DNA from: Acidobacteriota bacterium
Lineage (GTDB): Bacteria; Acidobacteriota; Terriglobia; Terriglobales; Acidobacteriaceae
Length of the DNA: 46,980 nt
Assembly: GCA_019351975.1 (NCBI GenBank)
Contig: JABBOG010000029.1
Coordinates: 1 to 46,980 of the forward strand
Direction of reading: 5' to 3'
Every line of letters starts with the position of its first letter. Positions within the stretch are counted from its first letter, which is position 1. The notes under the pieces were generated by a model. That model was not told the DNA's origin. It searched no databases and saw nothing but the letters and a program-made list of their open reading frames with translations. Below are positions 26,770 through 35,559 of the stretch, piece by piece. Made by a program: the position numbers and the translations under genes.

Positions 26770-28698
26770 ATGTCGCCGTTCCGCTTTCTCCCCTTGGCCG
26801 CACTCTGTGCCGCAGCCCTGTCCGCCACCGCACAGACCGCACCCATTACCCTCTCCGTTGACCTCACCAGCGCTCCACGAAAGATCCTCTACTCCACCGA
26901 AACCATCCCCGTCACCTCCTCCGCCCAGCCTACCGACATGACCCTCGTCTACCCCGAGTGGATCCCCGGCGAGCACGGACCCACCGGCCCCATCATCAAC
27001 CAGGCCGGCTTCATCATCACCACACCCTCCGGCCAGCGCATCAACTGGACACGCGACCCGCTCGACATGTTCAGCTACCACATCACCGTTCCCCCCAACA
27101 CCTCCGAGCTCGACATCAAGATGGACCACCTCGCCGTCGCCGGTGCCGAGTTCACCGCCGGCGGCTCCACCAGTGCCAACCTCGCGCTCCTCAGCTGGAA
27201 CACCCTCCTCGTCTATCCCCTCAACGGCGACATCGCCCACACCCGCGTCTCCGACATCATGGTGTCGCCATCCGTAAAAATTCCCGGTAACTGGAAGTTC
27301 GGAACAGCGCTAGAAGTCGTATCGGGTGGCATATCCGATGCCCAGGGGGGCATCGTCGTCGATACGTTCAAGACCGTCTCCCTCGAGCAGCTCATCGATT
27401 CCCCCGTCCTCGCCGGTCGCTGGTTCCGCGAGATCGACCTCGCCCCCAGCGTCACGCCGAAGCACTACCTCGACCTCGCCGGCGACGGCCCCGAAGACAT
27501 CGCCCTCTCCCAGCAGCACATCGACCAGTTCTCCAAGCTCGTCCTCGAAACCGGTGCACTCTACAAGTCGCGCCACTACAACTCCTACCACTTCCTCGTC
27601 ACACTCTCCGATCAGGTCGCCCACTTCGGCCTCGAGCATCACCAGTCCTCCGACGATCGCGTCCCCGAAAAGACCTTCATCGACGAAGGCAGCTTCACGG
27701 AAGAAGGCGACCTCCTTCCCCACGAGTTCACCCACTCCTGGAACGGCAAATATCGCCGTCCCGCAGGCCTCGCCACACCCAACTACCAGGAGCCCATGCA
27801 AGGCAATCTCCTCTGGGTCTACGAAGGCCTCACCAACTACCTCGGTGACGTCCTCGCCACGCGCTCCGGCATCTGGAGCCCCGAAGTCTTCCGCGACCGC
27901 CTCGCCACCATCGCCGCCGATCTCAACAACGCTCGCCCCGGCCGCACCTGGCGCAACCTGCAGGACACCGCCACCGCTGCCCAGATCCTCTACTCCGCCG
28001 GCGGAGCCTTCGATAACTGGCGTCGCGATACCGATTACTACGCCGAAGGCGATCTCCTCTGGCTCGAAATCGACGCCACCATCCGCGAAAAATCCCACGG
28101 CACAAAGAGCCTCAACAATTTCATCGCAGCCTTCCACGGCCTCGGCGGCAACACCCCGCCCAAAGTCGTTCCCTACACCTTCGATAACGTCGTCTCCGGC
28201 CTCAACGCCGTCGTTCCGATGGACTGGGCTGCCTTCCTCCGCACGCGCCTCGACGCAAACGAGTTCAACGCCCCGGAGATGCCAGGCATCAACGCCCTCT
28301 CTGGCTATAAACTCACCTTCACCGACAAGCCGAACTACTGGTCCACCCTCGAAGAGTCCGACGGTGGCCTCAACGCCCGCTACTCCCTCGGCCTCACCGT
28401 CGGCGCCAACGGCAACATCGGCGACGTCATCATCGGCGGCATCTCCGATAAATCCGGCCTCGCTCCAGGCTTCCAGATCATCGCCGTCAACGGCCGCGCC
28501 TTCACCCCCGGCATCCTCCGCGCAGCCATCGACGACGCCAAAGGCAGCGGCCCCGCCATCAGCCTCATCGTCGAAAATACCGGCTACTTCAAAACCATCG
28601 CCCTCAACTACCACGACGGCCAAAGGTATCCCCAGCTTGAACGCGTCGACAGCGTACCCGACCGCCTCGACACCATCCTCGCACCCCTCACCAGGTAG
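26770..28698 (+). CDS. M61-family metallopeptidase with PDZ domain
   Basis: The 642-residue product starts at 26770 (GAGGA 9 bp upstream) with a signal peptide (FLPLAALCAAALSATAQ). The zinc site HEFTHSWN is at 318-325 and the family's EGLTNYLGD follows. A C-terminal PDZ-like domain includes NIGDVIIGGISDKSGLAPG and IIAVNGRAF. M61 (glycyl aminopeptidase-like) enzymes are exported and prefer Gly or Ala at the N-terminus in characterised members. It is likely periplasmic. A strong hairpin follows the stop. Confidence 0.88.
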   Translation: MSPFRFLPLAALCAAALSATAQTAPITLSVDLTSAPRKILYSTETIPVTSSAQPTDMTLVYPEWIPGEHGPTGPIINQAGFIITTPSGQRINWTRDPLDMFSYHITVPPNTSELDIKMDHLAVAGAEFTAGGSTSANLALLSWNTLLVYPLNGDIAHTRVSDIMVSPSVKIPGNWKFGTALEVVSGGISDAQGGIVVDTFKTVSLEQLIDSPVLAGRWFREIDLAPSVTPKHYLDLAGDGPEDIALSQQHIDQFSKLVLETGALYKSRHYNSYHFLVTLSDQVAHFGLEHHQSSDDRVPEKTFIDEGSFTEEGDLLPHEFTHSWNGKYRRPAGLATPNYQEPMQGNLLWVYEGLTNYLGDVLATRSGIWSPEVFRDRLATIAADLNNARPGRTWRNLQDTATAAQILYSAGGAFDNWRRDTDYYAEGDLLWLEIDATIREKSHGTKSLNNFIAAFHGLGGNTPPKVVPYTFDNVVSGLNAVVPMDWAAFLRTRLDANEFNAPEMPGINALSGYKLTFTDKPNYWSTLEESDGGLNARYSLGLTVGANGNIGDVIIGGISDKSGLAPGFQIIAVNGRAFTPGILRAAIDDAKGSGPAISLIVENTGYFKTIALNYHDGQRYPQLERVDSVPDRLDTILAPLTR

Positions 28699-28716
28699 CC
28701 CACCTCGAACCAGGCC

Positions 28717-28750
28717 CGGCGTCGTTGCCTCGCTCCACGCAACGACGCCG
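28717..28750. terminator. 12-bp hairpin between convergent genes
   Basis: CGGCGTCGTTGC and GCAACGACGCCG form a perfect 12-bp stem with a 10-nt loop. It sits between the stop of the M61 peptidase (28698, plus) and the stop of the BrkB-like gene (28753, minus), so it can serve both. No clear T-run is visible. Confidence 0.7.
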
Positions 28751-28752
28751 CG

Positions 28753-29811
28753 TCAAGCTCCATTGGTTGTCTGTACACCGGCGGCCACCGCGGCACCATC
28801 ACCAGCACCGCCTGCGATTCTGCGCGCCTCCTCTTCGCCACACTTCCGCTCCACGACAGCAGCTTGTATCTCGCTGTTGATCTCCGCACCCAGCAGCAGC
28901 ATCAGCCCCGTAATGTAAAACCACGTCAGCAGCACAATCACCGCACCCAGCGACCCATACGTCACCGTGAAGCTGTTGAAGTAGTGCAGATACACCCGCA
29001 GCCCAAGCGACGAGATCACCCACCCCACGATCGCGATCACCGCTCCCGGTGTCACCCAATGCCACCGCTTCGCCTTCAGGTCCGGCGCAAAATAATAAAT
29101 CGTGCTGAACTGCAGCAGCAGCAGCGCCACCACAATCACCCACTGAATCACATGCACCACCAGCACAGTCCCCGATGCCAGCGTATGGTGCCACACGCTC
29201 GCATACACATACCGCGCGATAAAGTCTCCGCACAGCAAAATCGCCAGGTTCACCGTCACCATCACAGCCAGCAGCAGCGTCACCAGGATCGCACTTCCGC
29301 GCGACTTCCAATACGGCCGCGTCTCCTTCACCTTGTACGCCGTATTCATTCCATCCTGGATCGACGCAAATCCCACCGACGCCGACCACAGCGCAACCAC
29401 CAGCCCCAGCGTAATCTTCCCCCCCGACGACGCCGCCGCCGTCTGGTTGAACGTCTGCATCACCATGTTGTACGCCGCACCCGGCACCACCAGCGCCAGG
29501 TACCGCAGCAGGCTGTCATAAATGTGCGATGCCTGCTGGGCCACAATCCCCAGAATCGAGCTCGCGCAGATCAGCGTTGGAAACAGCGCAAACAGAAAGT
29601 AATATCCCATCTCCGCCGCACGCGAGAGCACATTGTCACTGATCATCGCGTGGAACGTCCGCGTCCACACCAGCTTTACGCTCGCGCCTTCAAAGTCCCA
29701 GAGGTTATGCAGCGGCGACCGCGCCACCTGTTCCCACACCGTCGGCCCCAGCGGATCAGAGGCATTGCTCGCCGCCATCATCCCTGGTACGCAATGGATC
29801 TCGTCTGCCAT
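28753..29811 (-). CDS. YihY/BrkB family membrane protein
   Basis: A 352-residue protein with six membrane helices. The family landmark SRAAEMGYYFLFALFP is present, as are GLVVALWSASVGFASIQDGMN in the middle and YGSLGAVIVLLTWFYITGLMLLLGAEIN near the end. Early annotation as ribonuclease BN is wrong for this family; its real role is uncertain (inner-membrane transport or envelope). The C-terminal tail (about 30 residues) is charged then glycine/alanine-rich. Confidence 0.88.
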   Translation of the reverse strand: MADEIHCVPGMMAASNASDPLGPTVWEQVARSPLHNLWDFEGASVKLVWTRTFHAMISDNVLSRAAEMGYYFLFALFPTLICASSILGIVAQQASHIYDSLLRYLALVVPGAAYNMVMQTFNQTAAASSGGKITLGLVVALWSASVGFASIQDGMNTAYKVKETRPYWKSRGSAILVTLLLAVMVTVNLAILLCGDFIARYVYASVWHHTLASGTVLVVHVIQWVIVVALLLLQFSTIYYFAPDLKAKRWHWVTPGAVIAIVGWVISSLGLRVYLHYFNSFTVTYGSLGAVIVLLTWFYITGLMLLLGAEINSEIQAAVVERKCGEEEARRIAGGAGDGAAVAAGVQTTNGA

Positions 29812-29843
29812 CCCAGTTCAGATGCGCCGATCGCCCTCTGCGG

Positions 29844-30704
29844 TTAGATTTTGCCTCCACTCCGCATCTGATACGCAATCGTCTCCAGCGCGCGCTCCGG
29901 ATTTCCCTCCGGCACCGGCACTCCCATCTTCGCTGTCATCTGCGCTACCATCCGGTACGCCACCGCCGCCCGCGTCTCCATCGGCAGGTCCAGCATGCGC
30001 GCAAAGAACGCCTCAATCACCACCAGATCCTGCTCCTGCAGCCGCGCCACAGCATCCGCCGGAAACTTCGCCATCGCCGAATCGTCCGTCCGCATCCACC
30101 CGGTCACCACCTCCCCCCCTTCCTGGTACAGCAGCGACGCCTCATCCAGCCGCTCATGCACCACCAGCGTTCCCGCCACCAGGTCCCCAACCCGCTGGTT
30201 CTGCTTCGTACACAGCATCGTGATCACGCCCACAAAATAAAGGCTCGGCAGATAATCCACCACCCGCAGCAGGTTCCTCGCCATCGATTCGAACAGCGTA
30301 ATCTGCCGCCCGGAGTCCTTGATCACCCGCAGCTTCATCGCCCGCTTGCCCGGCGTCTGCCCATGCCAGTACGCCTCAAACAGCGCAAAATACCCCCATA
30401 CAATCGCAAAGTTCGCAAACACAATCAGCGCCAGAAACCACTTCCCCGCCGCTCCGACCGACTTCCCCGACACGCCCGAACTCAGCGTCGCCGAAGCCAC
30501 CACCACCAGGATCAACACCTCCACCACAAAAATTCCGCCCACAATCAGCGTGTCCAGCAGCATCGCCACAAACCTGCTGCCGATCCCCGCCACGCTATAC
30601 TCCAGCGCCACCTGCTCCGGAGTCTCGATATAATGCGACTCAGTCCTGAACTCACCCTCGCCACCTCCCGCACGCCGCTCCGCCACCTTCGCCACCTTCG
30701 CCAC
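29844..30704 (-). CDS. RDD family membrane protein
   Basis: The RDD core begins HYIETPEQVALEY, then GIGSRFVAMLLDTLIVGG (the R and D of the name), and WHGQTPGKRAMKLRVI, with three to four helices. A soluble C-terminal region (about 170-280) is charged. No ATG exists near the core. I chose GTG 30704 (GAGAGG upstream), giving 286 residues; GTGs at 30695 and 30686 are alternatives, created by a 9-bp tandem repeat. The function may be ion or solute transport. It is head-to-head with the SpoIIM-like gene, only 22 bp apart. Confidence 0.75.
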   Translation of the reverse strand: MAKVAKVAERRAGGGEGEFRTESHYIETPEQVALEYSVAGIGSRFVAMLLDTLIVGGIFVVEVLILVVVASATLSSGVSGKSVGAAGKWFLALIVFANFAIVWGYFALFEAYWHGQTPGKRAMKLRVIKDSGRQITLFESMARNLLRVVDYLPSLYFVGVITMLCTKQNQRVGDLVAGTLVVHERLDEASLLYQEGGEVVTGWMRTDDSAMAKFPADAVARLQEQDLVVIEAFFARMLDLPMETRAAVAYRMVAQMTAKMGVPVPEGNPERALETIAYQMRSGGKI

Positions 30705-30707
30705 CTG
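30681..30707. repeat. Three tandem 9-bp units
   Basis: CGCCACCTT occurs three times in a row, the last ending CTG. The units overlap the probable N-terminus of the RDD gene, where they encode V-A-K steps and supply three alternative GTG starts, which makes the start uncertain and the tract prone to slippage. Confidence 0.7.
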
Positions 30708-30726
30708 CCTCTCTTCACCTTCTACT

Positions 30727-31692
30727 ATGCTCTCCAACCTCTGGATCAATTCTCGCAAGCATAACTGGAACCGCCTTGATGTGCTCGTTCGCCAGGTCGA
30801 ATCCACAGGCATCAAGTCCCTCCCCACCTCCGAAATCCGCGAACTCGGCATCCTCTACCGCCAAACCGCCGCCGACCTCTCCGCGATCCAGGCAGACCCC
30901 TCCTCCCGAACCTTGGCACAGTACCTCAACCGCCTCGTCAGCCGCGCCCACAACTACGTCTACTCCGGCCGCCGCATCTCGCTCTCATCCCTCTGGCGCT
31001 TCTTCGCCTTCGCCTACCCGCGCCTCCTTCGCCGACTCTCAGGCTATCTCCTCGCCGCCACCCTCATCAGCGTCGCCGCCGGTCTCCTCGGCTCCCTCAT
31101 CGTCATGGTCCGCCCCAGCTTCGGCGTCATGTTCCTCGGCGCCCAGCGCGTCGCCGACCTCGACCACCATAAAATGTGGACCGACAGCGTCCTCAGCATC
31201 AAGCCCGAAGCCGCCTCCGGCATCATGACCAACAACATCACCGTCTGCTTCCTCACCTTCGCCGGCGGCATCACCGCCGGCCTCTTCACCCTTTACTCCC
31301 TCTTCAACAACGGCCTCATGCTCGGTGCCATCGCCGTCGTCTGTCGGCAGCACCACATGGCCCTCAGCCTCTGGAGCTTCGTCGCCGCCCACGGCGCGCT
31401 CGAACTCCCCAGCATCATGATCGCCGGTGCCGCCGGTCTCCGCCTCGCCTCCGGCCTGCTCTTTCCCGGCATGCTCCATCGCCGCGCCGCTCTCGCGCTC
31501 GCCGGCCTCGAGTCCGTCCAGCTCGTCGCCGGAACCATCCCCCTGCTCATCATCGCCGGAACCCTCGAAGCCTTTCTCTCGCCCACCCATGCGCCCATCG
31601 CCCTCAAATTCGCCGTCGGCGCCATCCTCCTCACCGCCCTCACCCTCTGGCTCACCGAAGCCGGCCGAACCCGCACCCCAAAAACACCTTAA
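30727..31692 (+). CDS. SpoIIM-like (DUF95) membrane protein
   Basis: A 321-residue protein with an N-terminal soluble region (LWINSRKHNWNRLDVLVRQV) and at least five membrane helices. NNITVCFLTFAGGITAGLFTLY and AHGALELPSIMIAGAAGLRL match the SpoIIM/DUF95 family, including the conserved HGxxEL motif. The organism shows no other sporulation gene here; non-sporulating bacteria carry this family beside RDD proteins, as here. A membrane-remodelling or channel role is speculative. Confidence 0.85.
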   Translation: MLSNLWINSRKHNWNRLDVLVRQVESTGIKSLPTSEIRELGILYRQTAADLSAIQADPSSRTLAQYLNRLVSRAHNYVYSGRRISLSSLWRFFAFAYPRLLRRLSGYLLAATLISVAAGLLGSLIVMVRPSFGVMFLGAQRVADLDHHKMWTDSVLSIKPEAASGIMTNNITVCFLTFAGGITAGLFTLYSLFNNGLMLGAIAVVCRQHHMALSLWSFVAAHGALELPSIMIAGAAGLRLASGLLFPGMLHRRAALALAGLESVQLVAGTIPLLIIAGTLEAFLSPTHAPIALKFAVGAILLTALTLWLTEAGRTRTPKTP

Positions 31693-31737
31693 GTTCTTGA
31701 TTGCAAGTTGTAGGTTGTTGGATGTTGGTTCATAAAC

Positions 31738-31797
31738 CTGTCATCCTGAGCGAAGCCATTGCGCTTTTGCAATCGCGCAGCCGAAGGACCCCGAAGA
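31738..31797 (+). repeat. Repeat A copy, intergenic
   Basis: Starts cctgtcatcctgagcgaag and ends ccgaaggaccccgaag, matching the copy inside trmFO (10855-10914) at both ends. The middle forms a short hairpin (ATTGC-gctttt-GCAAT). It lies in the 254-bp gap before the phospholipase D gene. The rest of that gap shows no gene. Confidence 0.75.
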
Positions 31798-31946
31798 ATG
31801 TCACATCACTTATACCCTTTGTGCCTTTCTCCAGCGAATCCCCATCCAGCGTGTTCGACAGCGTTCGACACTTTGAACCTCGAAGGGCGGCCCCATCCCC
31901 ACCTGCTGGCATCGAACTCCTATTGGCCCATCGGAGGACCCTGCCC

Positions 31947-33236
31947 ATGACGTCACGCACCACCAAAACCACGCGCTCTCTCGCCGTCGTCGGCGGCACA
32001 GCCATCGCCCTCTACGGCGCACGTTTCCTCCTCAACTTCTTCGGCCCCAACACTGCCTACCGCTTCGACCGCAGCCTCAACGTACCCCTCGACTCCGAAG
32101 AGTTCATCCAGTTCCTCACCCTCGTCACCGACGGAACCCTCCGCCGCTCCCGCATCACCCGCCTCAAAAACGGCACCGAGTTCTATCCCGCCGAACTCGC
32201 CGCCATCCGCCGCGCCCAACACGCCATCAACCTCGAGTTCTACAAGTTCGGCCAGGACCAGATCGGCACCGAATTCCTCGCCGCCCTCTGCGAACGCGCC
32301 CGCGCCGGTGTCCAAGTCCGCGTCATCGTCGACCGCATCGGCAGCTTCTCCACCCACGACTCCTTCTTCGATCCCCTCCGCGCCGCCGGCGGCCACATGC
32401 ACTGGTACCACCCCCTTCGTTGGAACACCTGGCAGAACGCCGACCAGCGCACCCACCGCAAGCTCATCGTCATCGACGGCCAGACCGGCTTCGTCGCTAG
32501 CGCAGGCATCGCCGACCACTGGCTTCACGCCACGCCCAAAGGCCCCGCCTGGCGCGACACCGTCTTCCTCGTCGAAGGCGAAGCCGCCGCCGGCCTGCTC
32601 TCCACCTTCTCCGAAAACTGGCTCGAAGCCTCCGGAGAGATCCTCTCCGGCGCCGCTCAGTTCAACTTCCGCACCGTCCCCGAAGGCGTCAAAAGCTTCG
32701 TCGTCTCCAGCACGCCCCACGGTGGCGGCACCAGCGCACGCATCCTCTTCCAGAGCCTCATCTCCAGCGCCCAAAAATCCATCCGCATCACCTCCCCCTA
32801 CTTCCTTCCCGACCGCAGCGCCCGCGCCGCCCTCGTCGCCGCCGTCCACCGCGGCGTCGAAGTCAAAATCCTCACCGCCGGACCGCGCATCGACCACCCC
32901 GTCGTCCGCCGCCTCAGCATGCAGAGCAGCCGCCACCTCATCAAAGCCGGCGCTCACATCTACGACTACCAACCCTCCATGATCCACGCCAAGCTCATGA
33001 CCATCGACAACCTCTGGAGCGTCGTCGGCTCCACCAACTTCGACCACCGCTCCTTCGGCCTCAACGACGAGGTCAACCTCGCCGCCCTCGACCCCGACCT
33101 CGCCGCCCTCATCAACGCCGATCAGGACGCCGACCTCCAGCAGAGCAAACCCCTCACCCTCGCCGAAGTCCACCGCCGCATGCTCGTCGGCGACCTCCCC
33201 AACATCCTCCTCCACGCCATGAAGTGGCCCAGCTGA
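31947..33236 (+). CDS. Cardiolipin synthase-like phospholipase D protein
   Basis: The 429-residue product starts at ATG 31947 with GGAGG 8-9 bp before it. An N-terminal membrane helix (about 10-30) is followed by two phospholipase D domains. The HKD motifs are HRKLIVID (from 170) and HAKLMTID (from 347), with GSTNFDHRSF after the second. This is the arrangement of bacterial cardiolipin synthases, which condense two phosphatidylglycerols at the inner membrane. Other phosphatidyl transfer reactions cannot be excluded. Confidence 0.88.
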   Translation: MTSRTTKTTRSLAVVGGTAIALYGARFLLNFFGPNTAYRFDRSLNVPLDSEEFIQFLTLVTDGTLRRSRITRLKNGTEFYPAELAAIRRAQHAINLEFYKFGQDQIGTEFLAALCERARAGVQVRVIVDRIGSFSTHDSFFDPLRAAGGHMHWYHPLRWNTWQNADQRTHRKLIVIDGQTGFVASAGIADHWLHATPKGPAWRDTVFLVEGEAAAGLLSTFSENWLEASGEILSGAAQFNFRTVPEGVKSFVVSSTPHGGGTSARILFQSLISSAQKSIRITSPYFLPDRSARAALVAAVHRGVEVKILTAGPRIDHPVVRRLSMQSSRHLIKAGAHIYDYQPSMIHAKLMTIDNLWSVVGSTNFDHRSFGLNDEVNLAALDPDLAALINADQDADLQQSKPLTLAEVHRRMLVGDLPNILLHAMKWPS

Positions 33237-33247
33237 TTCCCCCCACC

Positions 33248-34474
33248 ATGCGTTATCCTGATATCCCTATGCGCTATGGATTCTGGCTCCCCGTCTTCGG
33301 CGGCTGGCTTCGCAACATCGACGACGAACAGATGCCCGCCACATGGGAGTATGTTCGCGATCTCGCGCTGCAGGCTGAAGCCCTCGGCTACGACCTCACC
33401 CTCATCGCCGAGCTCAACCTCAACGACATCAAAGGCCCCGAAGCCGACTCCCTCGACGCCTGGTCCACCGCCGCCGCCCTCGCCTCCGTCACCCGCAAGC
33501 TCGAACTGATGGTCGCCGTCCGCCCCACCTTCCACTCCCCCGCCCTGCTCGCCAAACAGGCCGCCAACATCGACCGCATCAGCGGCGGCCGCCTCACCCT
33601 CAACGTCGTCAGCTCCTGGTGGGCCGACGAAGCACGCAAGTACGGCATCCCCTTCGACGAGCACGACGACCGCTACGCCCGCACCTCCGAGTGGCTCGAC
33701 GTCCTCGACGCCTGCTGGCACCACCAGCACACCTCCCATCACGGTCGTTTCTACAACATCGAAGACAACATCCTCAGCCCCAAACCCTTTCCCCGCCGCA
33801 CCTACTCCGGCGCGCATCCCAACCAAACGCCGTCATCTCGACCGGAGCCGCAGCGCAGCGAAGCCGCAGTGGAGAGACCTGCAGGTTCCCTCGCGCCGGG
33901 TGCCCCATCACAAGATGCCAACTCCGCCACCAACCTCTCAGTCCTTGATCCCTCCTCCCTGATCCCTTCCCGCCCCACCCTCTACGCTGGCGGCGAATCC
34001 GAGACAGCCAAGAACCTCATCGCCGCCAAATGCGACGCCTACCTCATGCACGGCGACGACCCCAACACCATCGCCGCCAAGATCGCCGACATGCGCGCCC
34101 GCCGCGCCCACCACCCCCACCTCCCGCCCATGACCTTCGGCGTCACCGGCTACTGCATCCTCCGCGACTCCGAAGCCGAAGCCCAGCGCGAACTCACCCG
34201 CATCACCTCCGCGCCCGACCCCAGCCAATCCCCCGCAGGCTTCGCCAACTTCCAGCAGTGGATCACCGGCTCGCAGCTCGAAAAAAAGCTCTCCCTCCGC
34301 GACTACTCCGTCTCCAACCGTGGCCTCCACTCCGGCCTCATCGGCACCCCCGAAACCATCGCCCAGCGCCTCGCCGACTTCGAAGGCGCTGGCTGCTCCC
34401 TAGTCCTCCTCCAGTCCTCCCCGCAACATACCGAGATGGCCCGCTTCGCCGCCCAGGTCATGCGCAGCAGCTAG
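33248..34474 (+). CDS. LLM-class flavin-dependent oxidoreductase with in-frame insertion
   Basis: A 408-residue bacterial luciferase-like (SsuD/alkanesulfonate monooxygenase-type) protein: YGFWLPVFGGWLR, LQAEALGYD, AVRPTFHSPALLAKQAANIDRISGGRLTLNVVSSWW, and RPTLYAGGESETAKN. It would use FMNH2 and O2; the substrate is unknown. About 55-58 residues (nucleotides about 33805-33970) have low-complexity, non-family sequence between KPFPRR and RPTLYAGG, and contain repeat-like DNA. The frame is preserved. The start may also be 33269. The 3' end overlaps the convergent USP gene by 17 bp. Confidence 0.82.
   Translation: MRYPDIPMRYGFWLPVFGGWLRNIDDEQMPATWEYVRDLALQAEALGYDLTLIAELNLNDIKGPEADSLDAWSTAAALASVTRKLELMVAVRPTFHSPALLAKQAANIDRISGGRLTLNVVSSWWADEARKYGIPFDEHDDRYARTSEWLDVLDACWHHQHTSHHGRFYNIEDNILSPKPFPRRTYSGAHPNQTPSSRPEPQRSEAAVERPAGSLAPGAPSQDANSATNLSVLDPSSLIPSRPTLYAGGESETAKNLIAAKCDAYLMHGDDPNTIAAKIADMRARRAHHPHLPPMTFGVTGYCILRDSEAEAQRELTRITSAPDPSQSPAGFANFQQWITGSQLEKKLSLRDYSVSNRGLHSGLIGTPETIAQRLADFEGAGCSLVLLQSSPQHTEMARFAAQVMRSS
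33829..33908 (+). repeat. Repeat-derived insert inside the LLM oxidoreductase
   Basis: Within the extra segment, an internally repetitive stretch (gccgcagcgcagcg...gccgcag) runs into cgggtgccccatcac, whose gggtgccccat is the left core of the REP-like family seen at 37-44 kb. The codons encode low-complexity residues unlike the LLM family. The element is read in frame. Confidence 0.6.
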
Positions 34475-35378
34475 CGGCGTCCGCCAACCCAGCCTCTCTT
34501 CCAAGCGTAAGCACCGGGCACCGAGCCGCGCCGACAACCTCGAAGACCATCGCCTCCCTGAACGTGCTCGTCGGCGGGTGTTGCGGCAAGCCAAGCACAA
34601 TCCAGTCTGCGTCCATCGCCGCTGCCGTACGCAAGATCTCGCCTGCAGCGGCCCCTTGAGCCACCTGCACGTTGACCTTCAACACCGGCGTCTCTGGAAT
34701 CAGCGCTCGCAGCATCGTCTTGGCCCACAGCATCGACCGCTGCGGATCAGCGCTCACAGCAAATCCGTCCTCCACAACATGCAGGAGCGTCAACTCCGCA
34801 CCGTAGCTCGCCGCAATCTTTATCGCCGTCGCACAGCTCTCACGGTAGTCCGTGGAAGCAAAGGAAACCGGATGCAGTATCCTGCGCGGCAAGGCGTGGC
34901 GTACACCCGAGTGTGGACCCACGATGAAGACCGGAATCTTCGCCTTCGGCAGAATCTGGTGCGCCACCGATCCCATCGCAAGCTGCAGCAGCGGCCCACG
35001 CCCATGCGTCCCCATCATCAGCATCGAGCGATGCGCGCGTTGCAGCTCCTCCCACACCACATCCCCCGCACTTCCGATGCGCACCGCAGTATCGACGCGA
35101 ATTCCGCCCGGAATCAGCCCGCGCGCACGTTCCAGGAGTACGTCTTTGGCACGCTGCAAGATCGTTGCACGCGGAACAGGATCATATGCGCCTTCCAGCG
35201 ATGACGCATACATCGGGCTTATCGCGTGAACCAGCGTGATGGAAGCTCCCATCGCTTCTGCCTGCGCTGTCGCATGCGGCAGCAACCGGTTGATGTCCTG
35301 CAGGTCTGTCGCGACGATGATCCGCTCCGCGATCACAGCTCGCTCAATATGCATAACCACCGCATCACATAGCTGCAT
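34458..35378 (-). CDS. Universal stress protein with two USP domains
   Basis: A 306-residue protein that starts at ATG 35378 (GTGAGG upstream). The first USP domain runs from RIIVATDLQDINRLLPHA to MGTHGRGPLLQLAMGSVA, which has the GX2GX9G(S/T) ATP-binding pattern. The second runs from ILHPVSFASTDYRESC to FREAMVFEVV, where the ATP loop is degenerate (LGLPQHPPTSTF). Tandem USPs are typically stress-survival proteins in the cytosol. An upstream extension of the frame to 35711 overlaps the GH79 start and is rejected. Confidence 0.85.
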   Translation of the reverse strand: MQLCDAVVMHIERAVIAERIIVATDLQDINRLLPHATAQAEAMGASITLVHAISPMYASSLEGAYDPVPRATILQRAKDVLLERARGLIPGGIRVDTAVRIGSAGDVVWEELQRAHRSMLMMGTHGRGPLLQLAMGSVAHQILPKAKIPVFIVGPHSGVRHALPRRILHPVSFASTDYRESCATAIKIAASYGAELTLLHVVEDGFAVSADPQRSMLWAKTMLRALIPETPVLKVNVQVAQGAAAGEILRTAAAMDADWIVLGLPQHPPTSTFREAMVFEVVGAARCPVLTLGREAGLADAASCCA

Positions 35379-35559
35379 CTCAGTGCACCTCACCTGCAAC
35401 GCTATGCCTGCCTGGCGAAAGGCGATGTGATCCGCGTCACACAGCTTCGATTCCATGACCGGAGCAAAACACCTGCGGTCTGCGCGCGTCCCAGCAGCTG
35501 AGCCGTCTGCTTCCACAGCCACTTGCCACCCCTTCGCCTGTCCCCGTATCCTTCTCCGC

